Of a DNA stretch of 7,769 nt, positions 1-6,537 are shown piece by piece (within the stretch, counting starts at the first letter, position 1; each line of letters starts with the position of its first letter). The position numbers and the translations under genes are program-made. Source of the DNA: an uncultured Rikenellaceae bacterium (GTDB lineage Bacteria; Bacteroidota; Bacteroidia; Bacteroidales; Rikenellaceae); the NCBI GenBank assembly GCA_947038135.1, contig CAMQVM010000065.1, positions 1 through 7,769 on the forward strand, read 5' to 3'. The notes under the pieces were generated by a model. It worked only from the letters and a program-made list of their open reading frames with translations. It was not told the DNA's origin and made no database searches.

Positions 1-583
1 CCTCTTTGATATCTGATATAGTGTCGCCAACCTTTATTATCTCATTAGGAGAGTCGACAGCTAGGTTTAACATATTTTGATATATCATGTAAGGCGATGG
101 TCTGCCTGCTGGTAGGTTGTTTGATGTTACGTAACAGTCAGGGGTGTATCCTTTTGCTGCTGCTCCCCGAGATACTATCTCCATCATTGCACTAGTGTAG
201 CCCGATGTTGAACCTATTTTGTAACCCTTAGATCGTAGCTCAGATACCACATCTAGCACGCCATCTATTGGTGTTGTGTAGTTGTCTAAAGATGCAAATA
301 GGTATTTTTCGAAATTTTTATTTATCTCAGTAACATCTGCTTCACTCCACGCTCTAGCTTGGGTTTTTGTGAATTGGCTTGATACTGTTTCTAGCTTAAA
401 CAGCTCTCTTATATGATCTATTTTTGTCATTCCCATTGGGCCTCGTGCCTCTTTTGGAGTGACTGTAATATCTATTTCGTTGAAAGCATTTATAAATGCT
501 GCCACTGGTGCAAAGCATCCGTAGTCTACTGTTGTTCCTGCCCAGTCAAATATTACGCAGTTGATTTGTGATTTTTTTTCCAT
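1..583 (-). CDS. phnX: Phosphonoacetaldehyde hydrolase (phosphonatase), 3' end cut by window
   Basis: HAD-superfamily enzyme that cleaves the C-P bond of phosphonoacetaldehyde to acetaldehyde and phosphate, the last step of 2-aminoethylphosphonate (AEP) breakdown in the cytoplasm. About 194 residues are present, and the rest lies left of base 1. Seen: the HAD nucleophile motif FDWAGTTVDYG at residues 12-22 (D13 nucleophile), the PMGMTKIDHIR segment at 49-59 whose K54 matches the Schiff-base lysine special to phosphonatases, the GSTSGYT motif II region, AGRPSPYMIY, and the acidic KVGDTISDI motif near the cut end. The ATG at 581-583 gives the normal N-terminus. It starts 26 bp after the stop of the DUF5690 transporter on the same strand, so co-transcription is likely. 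The usual partner, PhnW transaminase, is not in the window and could lie beyond its left edge. Confidence 0.95.
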   Translation of the reverse strand, partial: MEKKSQINCVIFDWAGTTVDYGCFAPVAAFINAFNEIDITVTPKEARGPMGMTKIDHIRELFKLETVSSQFTKTQARAWSEADVTEINKNFEKYLFASLDNYTTPIDGVLDVVSELRSKGYKIGSTSGYTSAMMEIVSRGAAAKGYTPDCYVTSNNLPAGRPSPYMIYQNMLNLAVDSPNEIIKVGDTISDIKE

Positions 584-609
584 GACCTTTTATTATTATT
601 TATTGTTTT

Positions 610-1920
610 TTATAATGTTGGTTGTAGGTTGTTGGCAAGCTGGTTGTTGGTGCTTAAACCTCTCGAGCGTCTATACTCTTTTACAAGTAGTATAGTAGCC
701 ACGATAAAGAAAATTGTGCTGGTAAGACCTACAATAAGTGCCATGTTATTATATAATATAAACCAGTCGGTTTTTACATCTAGCATCTCTTTTGTAAAAA
801 GTAGTATTACAGTTCCTGCATATCCTATAAAATCTATCAGCGCAATAAAAAATCCTACATTGCCTTTTATCTTGAAGCAGGCGATGAATCTATCAAAGAA
901 AATAGTTTGAAAGGTTAAATATGCAATATATAACGATATACTTTGAACAAATAACCATACAATAGGTGATAAGTTGAGTGTAGCATGGTAAAATGACACA
1001 TAACTCATAGCAATGCAGCTAAATACAACTAACGAAAGCAATGTTATTAACGCTTTGATATTACTTTTGCAGAATGTAAGCACTGCAAATATCCCTAATA
1101 TTATCACTGTTATAACAGTGTCTATCTGTGCAAATAACCATGATGATTGCCCCTCCATATCTACTATGCTAACTAAAAAATCTTCTTTTACATCTCTTAA
1201 TATAGTTAGTAGAAACGTGCCTGATAGTAGAAGTATCAAGATAGGGCTATATCTACGAAATAGTGCTTTTCGCTCTGCGCTGTTGAGTGTTACTCTTTCG
1301 CTTTTATGCTCCATGTCTTCCTCAGATGGGTTTGGAAGTCTTTTTAATATATAACCCATTAATATAAGTAACGGAAAAGCTACTGCACCAATCACCGCTG
1401 GCATCCAAAATTGATCTATATTTAGGTCGTTCATCGCAAATAGTCCGATACTTTTGCTTGTGCCCGAGCTAAATACAATACTTACACCTAAAAGGCTAGC
1501 TAGCATATCTGTGACTCGTCGCCCCTCGATAAAGCTAAATATTATACCCCACATACACCCTAGCGATAAACCATTGATAAACATTACTAAAGCATTCAAT
1601 GGCGCAGGTATCGCACCAAAGCCTATAAGTGAAAGCTCGGCTATGATAACAGATATTATAAAAAATTTAAATCTTTGCTCTCTTTTAAGCTCTGATATAA
1701 GCTTTATACCCGCAAATTTTGCTACTAGGTATCCAAGAATCTGAATTGTTGTAACAGCTACTTTATAATCCATTCCAAATAGCTCCATTCCCTCAAATGC
1801 TGCTGCGGTGTATGGTTTACGTAGCGCATACACTAGTGAGTATGATAGTAGTGCCGCACCTCCTGCCCATAGTATAAATAGGGCGTTTGATAGTTTTTTG
1901 TTCTTTAATATTTGTTTCAT
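610..1920 (-). CDS. DUF5690-family MFS-like transporter, candidate phosphonate importer
   Basis: A 436-residue integral membrane protein with about 12 hydrophobic segments in two halves, joined by a charged cytoplasmic loop (about residues 196-222). I recognise it as a DUF5690-type protein of Bacteroidota, a family without an established function. Several positions recall the organophosphate:phosphate antiporters (GlpT/UhpT/UhpC): YALRKPYTAA in TM1 (R34), a KF pair at 68-69 in TM2, and ILRDVKEDF in TM7 (R242). These match in order and approximate spacing the GlpT phosphate-site residues R45, K80 and R269, as I remember them. With phnX directly downstream, a role in taking up AEP or another phosphonate is a reasonable inference but is not shown. 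The ATG at 1918-1920 is preceded by an A-rich stretch and no Shine-Dalgarno. The C-terminal 20 residues (STNNQLANNLQPTL end) are polar and probably cytoplasmic. Confidence 0.88.
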   Translation of the reverse strand: MKQILKNKKLSNALFILWAGGAALLSYSLVYALRKPYTAAAFEGMELFGMDYKVAVTTIQILGYLVAKFAGIKLISELKREQRFKFFIISVIIAELSLIGFGAIPAPLNALVMFINGLSLGCMWGIIFSFIEGRRVTDMLASLLGVSIVFSSGTSKSIGLFAMNDLNIDQFWMPAVIGAVAFPLLILMGYILKRLPNPSEEDMEHKSERVTLNSAERKALFRRYSPILILLLSGTFLLTILRDVKEDFLVSIVDMEGQSSWLFAQIDTVITVIILGIFAVLTFCKSNIKALITLLSLVVFSCIAMSYVSFYHATLNLSPIVWLFVQSISLYIAYLTFQTIFFDRFIACFKIKGNVGFFIALIDFIGYAGTVILLFTKEMLDVKTDWFILYNNMALIVGLTSTIFFIVATILLVKEYRRSRGLSTNNQLANNLQPTL

Positions 1921-1962
1921 CGCTTTTGTTTTATTAATTAACGTTTATCTGTTTATCTGCGA

Positions 1963-1970
1963 CAAAAATA
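1963..1970 (-). promoter_or_regulatory. Bacteroidota -7 box upstream of the DUF5690-phnX unit
   Basis: The minus strand reads TATTTTTG here, a full match to TAnnTTTG. Transcription would begin near 1956, giving a 5' leader of about 36 nt before the ATG at 1920. No clear TTG or TTTG -33 element sits at the usual 18-21 bp spacing; the nearest TTG is 27 bp away. The promoter may therefore be weak or activator-dependent, as would suit a phosphonate catabolic unit. Confidence 0.6.
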
Positions 1971-2150
1971 GTGGTTGGGTGTTACTCTTTTATTACTCAA
2001 TTGTTAAGATATTATTAATTGTTTTTTATTACTTCGAAAAAGTTAAAGTTTCACACATCTCGCATACCTCACCAAATCACATGAAAATGCATAAGACAAG
2101 ATAAAGTACAAGCGAGCCACAATTTACGAGAGAGGCAGAAGGCGCCTTAG

Positions 2151-2266
2151 GATTTTGAGGAAATAAGAGGAGGAGTATATTTTCGTTAAGAATTTTCAGA
2201 TGTCTGAGCGCCGCAGGGCGTGAGTCCTGAAAATTTAGAAAATATGCTCCTCCTCGCCTCAAAATC
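2151..2266. repeat. 116-nt imperfect inverted repeat (candidate REP/MITE-like element)
   Basis: The two arms fold on each other in blocks. GATTTTGAGG (2151-2160) pairs with CCTCAAAATC (2257-2266), 10 bp. 2167-2184 pairs with 2238-2255, 18 bp with one G-T pair. AATTTTCAG (2191-2199) pairs with CTGAAAATT (2227-2235), 9 bp. A GC-rich tip GCGCC (2208-2212) pairs with GGCGT (2217-2221). Small internal loops separate the blocks. It is far longer than an intrinsic terminator and lacks a flanking T run. It could be a dispersed palindromic element or the core of a structured RNA; copies elsewhere in the genome would tell. Confidence 0.8.
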
Positions 2267-2284
2267 TTCTCACCGATTTTTTTG

Positions 2285-2307
2285 TTACTTTTGTTATAAA
2301 AAAGTAA
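2285..2307. repeat. Small inverted repeat next to the 116-nt element
   Basis: TTACTTTT (2285-2292) pairs with AAAAGTAA (2300-2307) around a 7-nt loop, preceded by a run of T. From memory, similar TTACTTTT/AAAAGTAA hairpins are common between genes in Bacteroidota genomes. It may belong to the same composite element as the large inverted repeat 18 bp to its left. Confidence 0.6.
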
Positions 2308-2342
2308 ATAATCGAGATATCCTCACCTGAATAAACAGCTAG

Positions 2343-2357
2343 CCTCCTCCTCCTCCT
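2343..2357 (+). repeat. (CCT)5 trinucleotide run
   Basis: Five uninterrupted CCT units, reading AGG on the minus strand. The same CTCCTCCTC motif forms part of the right arm of the 116-nt inverted repeat at 2247-2255. Not in a coding region. Confidence 0.85.
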
Positions 2358-2382
2358 TTTCTCTCTCAACCATCAGTATACC

Positions 2383-2406
2383 GCACTTTTGCTACGCAAA
2401 AGATGC
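2383..2406. repeat. Hairpin with 3-nt loop
   Basis: CTTTTGC (2386-2392) and GCAAAAG (2396-2402) form a perfect 7-bp stem around TAC. GCA (2383-2385) and TGC (2404-2406) extend it by 3 bp across a single bulged A. No T run follows on either strand, so it is not an obvious terminator. Confidence 0.6.
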
Positions 2407-2609
2407 CTTAAAGGAGTGCACGCCATGTGGGTTAAGAGCACCCAAGAACATCAACGAACATCAAACACCAAAAAAACTAAGCCACCCCTTTAAAAGTGAA
2501 CACCCAAACTTTTTGCAAGAAACTCCGTTTCTCTAACCAGCCCATAAGACAACTAAAATACAACCAAAAAACAAGTTAAATTACCATACACCCACACCCA
2601 CAAAATAAG

Positions 2610-2646
2610 ATAGGCTACCCCAAATATACAATTCGAGGTAGCCTAT
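2610..2646 (-). terminator. Terminator of the metallopeptidase-luxS operon
   Basis: ATAGGCTACC (2610-2619) and GGTAGCCTAT (2637-2646) make a perfect 10-bp stem around a 17-nt loop, 26 bp beyond the luxS stop codon. On the minus strand it is followed by CTTATTTTG, a short imperfect U tract, so it is a moderate intrinsic terminator. No convergent gene reads in from the left. Confidence 0.65.
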
Positions 2647-2672
2647 GCTTATTATGTTATTACGATATTAAA

Positions 2673-3137
2673 TTACATAACAGGATATGTAGTATTAATA
2701 TTATCAGCTGAAAACAGCTCTAATAGCTCTTTTGAAAGCTCTTTAGCCGCAGTTAAATCATTTAGTAAGTGGTTGCCACACTGCTCAGCATTAGCCGCAG
2801 GAATCTCATCTAATGATAAGATATAGTTAAAAGCTCCACAAAGGTACTTAGCAATCTCTTTTGCCTCAACCTCCTTGTTCATCAATAGATAAAACCCAGT
2901 GCAGCACCCCATAGGTCCTACATACATTATATTATCAGAAAATGATGCTTCTCCTCTAAGGTGAGAAGCTAAGCAGTGCTCGAAAGTGTGCATCACCTCA
3001 GGCTTTATTGCAGGAGTGGTGCACCCTTTTGGGGCTTTGAAACGTAGGTCATAAGTGTATACTTTGCCTGGCTCTGCTTGTAGGTAGATACCTGGAAGCA
3101 GCTTTGTGTGGTCTATTAAAAAAGATGTAGGTGTCAT
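2673..3137 (-). CDS. luxS: S-ribosylhomocysteine lyase LuxS
   Basis: Metal-dependent cytoplasmic enzyme that splits S-ribosylhomocysteine into homocysteine and DPD, the precursor of the AI-2 signal; part of the activated methyl cycle. 154 residues is the normal family length. Seen: SFLIDHTKLLPGIYL at the N-terminus, YDLRF at 29-33, the HTFEH metal/catalytic motif (H50, E53, H54), GPMGC at 74-78 (C78, the catalytic cysteine position) and AEQCGNH at 117-123 (C120, third metal ligand). All key residues are present. An extra cysteine at 79 follows the catalytic one, a position I usually remember as Arg or Gln. The gene starts 4 bp after the metallopeptidase stop codon and ends in a hairpin terminator. 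No nucleosidase (Pfs/MTAN) gene is adjacent. Confidence 0.97.
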   Translation of the reverse strand: MTPTSFLIDHTKLLPGIYLQAEPGKVYTYDLRFKAPKGCTTPAIKPEVMHTFEHCLASHLRGEASFSDNIMYVGPMGCCTGFYLLMNKEVEAKEIAKYLCGAFNYILSLDEIPAANAEQCGNHLLNDLTAAKELSKELLELFSADNINTTYPVM

Positions 3138-3141
3138 ATAA

Positions 3142-3816
3142 TTAATCTCTGTTTGCGAATCCTAGGTAATAAATTAATGTAGCAATCGCTGATAGCGCTG
3201 ATACAAGATAGGTGCTAGCAGCCCATGATAGAGCCTCTTTTGCTTGGCTGTGTTGTGCTCCTTGAACTGTGCCCGACGATTCAAGCCATGCTAATGCTCG
3301 GCGTGATGCATCGTACTCAACAGGAAGCGTAATGACGCTAAATAGTACAACTGTTGATAACATAATTATACCAATAACAAAAAGCTGTGGAAAGCTAGAC
3401 ATAGTAAATATACCTATGATTAGCACAACCTGCGCCCATGTAGATGATACCTGCACAATAGGCACTAAAACACTACGCATTTTTAGTGGAGCATAAGCCT
3501 TTGCGTGCTGAATTGCGTGCCCGCACTCGTGTGCCGCAACTGCTGCCGCCGATATCGATACAGTGTCATAAACTGTTTCGCTAAGGTTTACAGTCTTGTT
3601 GCGAGGGTCGTAATGGTCGGTAAGCTTGCCTGGTGTGCTGATAACAGTTACATCGTAGATGCCATTGTCGTTAAGCATTTTCATTGCAATTTCACGACCT
3701 GTAAGTCCTCCTGCAAATGATACTTTTGAATACTTTTTAAAAACACTTTTTAATCTCATCTGAACAGCAAAACCTGCTAGCCCGATAATGATCATTAAAA
3801 TTAATCCGCTACTCAT
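3142..3816 (-). CDS. YugP-like membrane zinc metallopeptidase
   Basis: A 224-residue membrane protein of the neutral zinc metallopeptidase family typified by Bacillus YugP. Seen: an N-terminal membrane anchor (about 3-19), a soluble stretch with DHYDPRNKTVNLSE (67-80), the zinc-binding HECGH motif at 96-100 (H96, H100 ligands, E97 base) followed by AIQHA, then membrane segments at about 120-137, 143-165 and 200-218. E167 in LPVEYDASRRA is a plausible third ligand; this motif is typical of the family. The length is usual. Substrates are unknown for the family, and a role in membrane protein turnover is only a guess. It is the first gene of a two-gene unit with luxS, with a good promoter about 40 bp upstream of its ATG. 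Confidence 0.92.
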   Translation of the reverse strand: MSSGLILMIIIGLAGFAVQMRLKSVFKKYSKVSFAGGLTGREIAMKMLNDNGIYDVTVISTPGKLTDHYDPRNKTVNLSETVYDTVSISAAAVAAHECGHAIQHAKAYAPLKMRSVLVPIVQVSSTWAQVVLIIGIFTMSSFPQLFVIGIIMLSTVVLFSVITLPVEYDASRRALAWLESSGTVQGAQHSQAKEALSWAASTYLVSALSAIATLIYYLGFANRD

Positions 3817-3857
3817 TTTCTATAATATTAAATTATTTGTTTGTTTGTATAACGAGG

Positions 3858-3892
3858 CAAAGATACTAAATATTATTTGATAGATATGCAAA
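3858..3892 (-). promoter_or_regulatory. Promoter of the metallopeptidase-luxS operon
   Basis: The minus strand shows TATCTTTG at 3858-3865, a perfect Bacteroidota -7 box, and TTTG at 3889-3892 as a -33 candidate. The 23-bp spacer is at the long end of the usual range. The predicted start near 3851 gives a leader of about 35 nt to the ATG at 3816. The leader is AT-rich with no Shine-Dalgarno. Confidence 0.7.
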
Positions 3893-4044
3893 ACAGCTCT
3901 ATTTTGTGATATATATTTATAATTGCATAAACTACACATATCTATAAATTATTTAATTTTGCCACTTCAGGGGGCTGTATGCATGATTATATCTGTTTTT
4001 TTACCTTTGTGAGTTTTGCAAAATAAACTTTTTATATATAAAAC

Positions 4045-4075
4045 TTTATATTAACCATAAAATTACCTATTTTTG
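4045..4075 (+). promoter_or_regulatory. Promoter of the permease-menG operon, predicted leaderless
   Basis: TATTTTTG at 4068-4075 is a perfect -7 box, with a weak TTTA -33 element at 4045-4048 and a 19-bp spacer. If the box's final G is at -7, transcription begins at 4082, the A of the permease ATG. Two other TAnnTTTG matches lie upstream on the same strand (3954-3961 and 4002-4009); the latter would give a leader of about 66 nt. The upstream matches lack a clear -33 element. Confidence 0.6.
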
Positions 4076-4081
4076 TAGTGT

Positions 4082-5320
4082 ATGCAGAGTAATTTATTAA
4101 ATATTTTCATTGCACGAAGGATATCTTCTTCAGTAATGAGCCGCCATGGTAAGGTAATGGTCCGTATCGCTATACTTAGTGTAGCGGTCAGTATTGCTAT
4201 AATTATAATAGCCCTAAATATTATTTTAGGCTTTAAACGTGAGGTTACATCTAAGGTCGTAGGTTTTGCATCTCACTATAAGGTGGTGTCTTTAAATAAT
4301 AGAGATGCTATACCTATGTTGCGTGACACTGCGATAGTATCATCTATTGAAGCCCTTGGTTTTGTCGAGTCTGTGGCGCCATTTGTTGAAAAAGGTGGTG
4401 TTATTAAAACCTCTGAGGGGGTGCAAGGTGTTATGCTAAAGGGAGTTGATGGGTTGTATGATCTTAGCTTTTTTGAAGCCAGTATTATAAAGGGTGAAAT
4501 GGTCTCTTTCAACGATAGTGTAAAGAGTAAAAAAGTGCTTGTTTCAAAATCTATATGTAGTAAATTGGGGCTTGATGTAGGTGATAAATTTGAGATGATG
4601 TTTATCTCTCCAGATGGAATTTATAGAGATCGGTTAGAGGTAGGTGCTATATATCAAACCTCACTCGAGGAGTTTGATGATATTATGGTTATTGGTGATA
4701 TAAGGGTTGCGGGGCGTGTTAGTGGCTTTCCGCAGAGTCAAATATCGGGATATGAGGTTGTAACAGATGAGTTTGAGCAGGTAGATAATCGTTTGCCATT
4801 GGTGGAAAAGGCGGTGTTTGATGCCGCAGCTGAAAACTCAAAAATTATGGTTGTGCCGATAACAAAAGAGTATATTCGTATATTCGACTGGCTAAACCTT
4901 CAAGATACTAATATGTGGGTGATAATGACAATAATGATATTTGTGGCTGCATTTAACACTATTGCAATGCTTATGATTATACTAATAGATAAAAGTTCTA
5001 TGATTGGAGTGTTGAAAGCTTTAGGAATGCGTGATGGCGATATACAATCTATATTTATTATCAGGTCGTTAAATGTTGTGGTGCAAGGTTTGGCTTATGG
5101 GGTAGCTGCAGGGCTGTCATTGTCGCTTTTGCAAGAGCATACTCGTTGGGTTAAGCTCTCTGAAAGTGCTTATTTTATTAGTTATGTTCCAATTGAAATA
5201 AATTATTTGTATATTTGCACACTCGTAGTTATTAGCTTAATTGTGCTGGTGGTGTTGCAGCTGCTGCCTGTAAAGGTTATATCAACGATGTCGCCACATA
5301 AAAGTATTAAATTTAATTGA
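4082..5320 (+). CDS. LolC/LolE/FtsX-type ABC transporter permease
   Basis: 412 residues, the usual length of a LolC/E-type permease. These inner-membrane proteins work with a LolD-like ATPase to release lipoproteins to the outer membrane, or serve other MacB-like exports. Layout seen: short cytoplasmic N-terminus with FIARRI (9-14), TM1 at about 28-50, a large periplasmic MacB-type domain (about 52-275), then TM2 at about 278-302, TM3 at about 328-350 and TM4 at about 374-396. The loop KSSMIGVLKALGMRDGDI (304-321) is the coupling segment that contacts the ATPase; the ending MSPHKSIKFN is also typical. An in-frame TAG lies at 4076-4078, so the ATG at 4082 is the first usable start. No ATPase gene is nearby; it must be encoded elsewhere. 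The stop codon overlaps the menG start by one base (TGATG). Confidence 0.92.
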   Translation: MQSNLLNIFIARRISSSVMSRHGKVMVRIAILSVAVSIAIIIIALNIILGFKREVTSKVVGFASHYKVVSLNNRDAIPMLRDTAIVSSIEALGFVESVAPFVEKGGVIKTSEGVQGVMLKGVDGLYDLSFFEASIIKGEMVSFNDSVKSKKVLVSKSICSKLGLDVGDKFEMMFISPDGIYRDRLEVGAIYQTSLEEFDDIMVIGDIRVAGRVSGFPQSQISGYEVVTDEFEQVDNRLPLVEKAVFDAAAENSKIMVVPITKEYIRIFDWLNLQDTNMWVIMTIMIFVAAFNTIAMLMIILIDKSSMIGVLKALGMRDGDIQSIFIIRSLNVVVQGLAYGVAAGLSLSLLQEHTRWVKLSESAYFISYVPIEINYLYICTLVVISLIVLVVLQLLPVKVISTMSPHKSIKFN

Positions 5321-6033
5321 TGAAAACAGATAAAGAAAAAGATAAAATAGCCGCAATGTTTGATAACATAGCTCCTAAATATGATTTTTTAAACCATTTC
5401 TTATCTTTAGGTATAGATAAAATATGGAGACGAAAGGTTGTTAAGAGTGTAGCACGCTCAGGCTCTGCGGTGGTTAATGTGTTAGATATAGCCTCAGGAA
5501 CTGGTGATTTAGCTATTGCTCTTGCCAAAGGAATAGATGGTGTTAAGGTTGTTGGCGCAGATATATCTGAGGGAATGTTAAAAGTAGGTCGTGAAAAAAT
5601 CGTGGCTAAAGGGTTAGAGGGCAGAGTAGAGCTTAGGTTAGGCGATGCTTTAGCATTAGAGTTTGACGATAACAGTTTCGATGCAGTTACCACAGCTTTT
5701 GGTGTGCGTAACTTTGAAAATCTTGATTTGGGGCTCTCTGAGATGCTTAGGGTAATTCGTCCAGGAGGAAAACTGGTTATATTAGAGCTCTCTATGCCAA
5801 CCAATGTTATGCTTCGAGGGCTTTATAAGTTCTATTTTTTAAGGTTGTTGCCACTTATTGGCAACTTTACCTCTAAGAGCAGCTTTGCATATAGCTACCT
5901 GCCAGAGTCGGTTGCTGAGTTTGCCTCAGGCGATGAATTTTTAGCTCACCTAGAGTCGGTGGGTGGTGTTATGTTGTCTAAGCGAGAGTTGTCGGGCGGT
6001 ATTGCATCGATATATATTGCTTATAAAAAATAA
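5320..6033 (+). CDS. menG: Demethylmenaquinone methyltransferase (MenG/UbiE)
   Basis: SAM-dependent C-methyltransferase that turns demethylmenaquinone into menaquinone, the last step of the respiratory quinone pathway in organisms of this type. 237 residues, family length. Seen: the N-terminal signature MFDNIAPKYDFLNHFLSLG (13-31), SAM motif I LDIASGTGDLA (55-65), acidic D81 ending strand 2, GDA at 108-110, AFGVRNF (126-132), RPGGKLVILE (147-156) and YSYLPESV (191-198). Motif I has Ser at position 59 where I usually remember Cys. The ATG at 5320 overlaps the permease stop codon by one base; a TTG one codon earlier (5317) is a poorer start. Ubiquinone synthesis is not expected in Bacteroidota, hence menG rather than ubiE. 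Confidence 0.96.
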   Translation: MKTDKEKDKIAAMFDNIAPKYDFLNHFLSLGIDKIWRRKVVKSVARSGSAVVNVLDIASGTGDLAIALAKGIDGVKVVGADISEGMLKVGREKIVAKGLEGRVELRLGDALALEFDDNSFDAVTTAFGVRNFENLDLGLSEMLRVIRPGGKLVILELSMPTNVMLRGLYKFYFLRLLPLIGNFTSKSSFAYSYLPESVAEFASGDEFLAHLESVGGVMLSKRELSGGIASIYIAYKK

Positions 6034-6037
6034 AATT

Positions 6038-6526
6038 ATGATAAAGAGAGTATTATATTCATTAATTATCTTTGCGTCGCTTTGCTCATGTGTAAGCAAC
6101 GATGATATAGTGATTAAAAATGTCAATAAGGTGAAAATTGGGAGCTCTTCATTCAAAAACATTGTTGTCTATATAGATTTAGATGTTGAGAACAACGCTC
6201 CTCTAAAAGCAAAATTGCGTGAGGCTGAGGTGGTGATTTATAATGGAAATAATCAGCTAGCAGCTATTTCTTTAATGGAAGAGGTGACAATACCTAAAGG
6301 TTTGAATGAAAATGTTGTATTGCCTATGCGTATAGAAATAAATGGTGGGTTATTAACAATGGCGCTTATGAAAATAGAGCCAGAAAACTTGACTGTTGAT
6401 ATTTATGCTAAATTTACAGCTCCACTATACAGAAAGAGGATCAGAATGAAAAATATATCACTATCAGAATTGTCTGAAAATAGTGATGCAGAGAAACTTA
6501 TAGAAACTATTGAAAAACTTTTTTAA
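6038..6526 (+). CDS. LEA-type-2-like lipoprotein
   Basis: 162 residues. An N-terminal lipoprotein signal (MIKRVLYSLIIFASLCSC) ends at probable lipidated C18, with a lipobox LCSC. The mature part has the beta-rich layout of bacterial LEA-2/WHy domains: KVKIGSSSFKNIVVYIDLDV (31-50), then NNAPLKAKLREAEVVIYNG (52-70), where the small-residue/Asn-Ala-Pro turn is typical, and a later strand NLTVDIYAKF (117-126). The C-terminus is a short charged helix (about 143-162). These domains have no agreed molecular role in bacteria. The reading frame is open back to 5963, but the ATG at 6038, 4 bp after the menG stop, is chosen because it begins the signal peptide. It is part of the four-gene operon. Confidence 0.85.
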   Translation: MIKRVLYSLIIFASLCSCVSNDDIVIKNVNKVKIGSSSFKNIVVYIDLDVENNAPLKAKLREAEVVIYNGNNQLAAISLMEEVTIPKGLNENVVLPMRIEINGGLLTMALMKIEPENLTVDIYAKFTAPLYRKRIRMKNISLSELSENSDAEKLIETIEKLF

Positions 6527-6537
6527 GGTATTACAAA

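Larger units (their letters stand above)
1971..2609. other. Long gene-free interval rich in inverted repeats
   Basis: Between the luxS terminator and the transporter promoter I find no credible gene. The only minus-strand frame, 61 codons at 2077-2262, runs straight through a large hairpin and resembles no protein I know. From right to left the interval holds a low-G stretch (2441-2610: 51 C against 12 G on the plus strand), a 9-bp direct repeat GAACATCAA at 2446-2454 and 2456-2464, a hairpin at 2383-2406, (CCT)5 at 2343-2357, a small hairpin at 2285-2307 and the 116-nt inverted repeat at 2151-2266. Such stacked hairpins suggest remnants of dispersed intergenic repeats or an unannotated structured RNA. 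Confidence 0.6.

Noticed and set aside
1808..2104. 98-codon plus-strand frame across the transporter start
   Set aside because: Antisense to the transporter N-terminus and covers its promoter; no recognisable protein features.
2077..2262. 61-codon minus-strand reading frame
   Set aside because: It runs through the 116-nt inverted repeat, has no recognisable domain and no promoter or start context; the repeat explains the open frame better.
2446..2464. CRISPR-like or iteron-like repeat (two GAACATCAA copies)
   Set aside because: Only two short copies 1 bp apart, with no spacer structure or further copies; too little for an array or an origin.
3954..4009. Short RNA gene between the divergent operons
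   Set aside because: Two TAnnTTTG boxes and a T7 run at 3996-4002 are present, but there is no convincing stem before the T run and the product would be under 40 nt.
5317..5319. TTG start for menG, one codon before the ATG
   Set aside because: The ATG at 5320 overlaps the permease stop codon in a standard TGATG arrangement and gives the normal family N-terminus.
5313..5804. 163-codon minus-strand frame opposite menG
   Set aside because: Antisense to a well-conserved methyltransferase; rich in Ser, Thr and Pro with no domain, as expected of a shadow frame.
5963..6037. Extended N-terminus of the LEA-2 lipoprotein inside menG
   Set aside because: The extra 25 residues would overlap conserved menG sequence and bury the lipoprotein signal peptide, which begins cleanly at the ATG at 6038.
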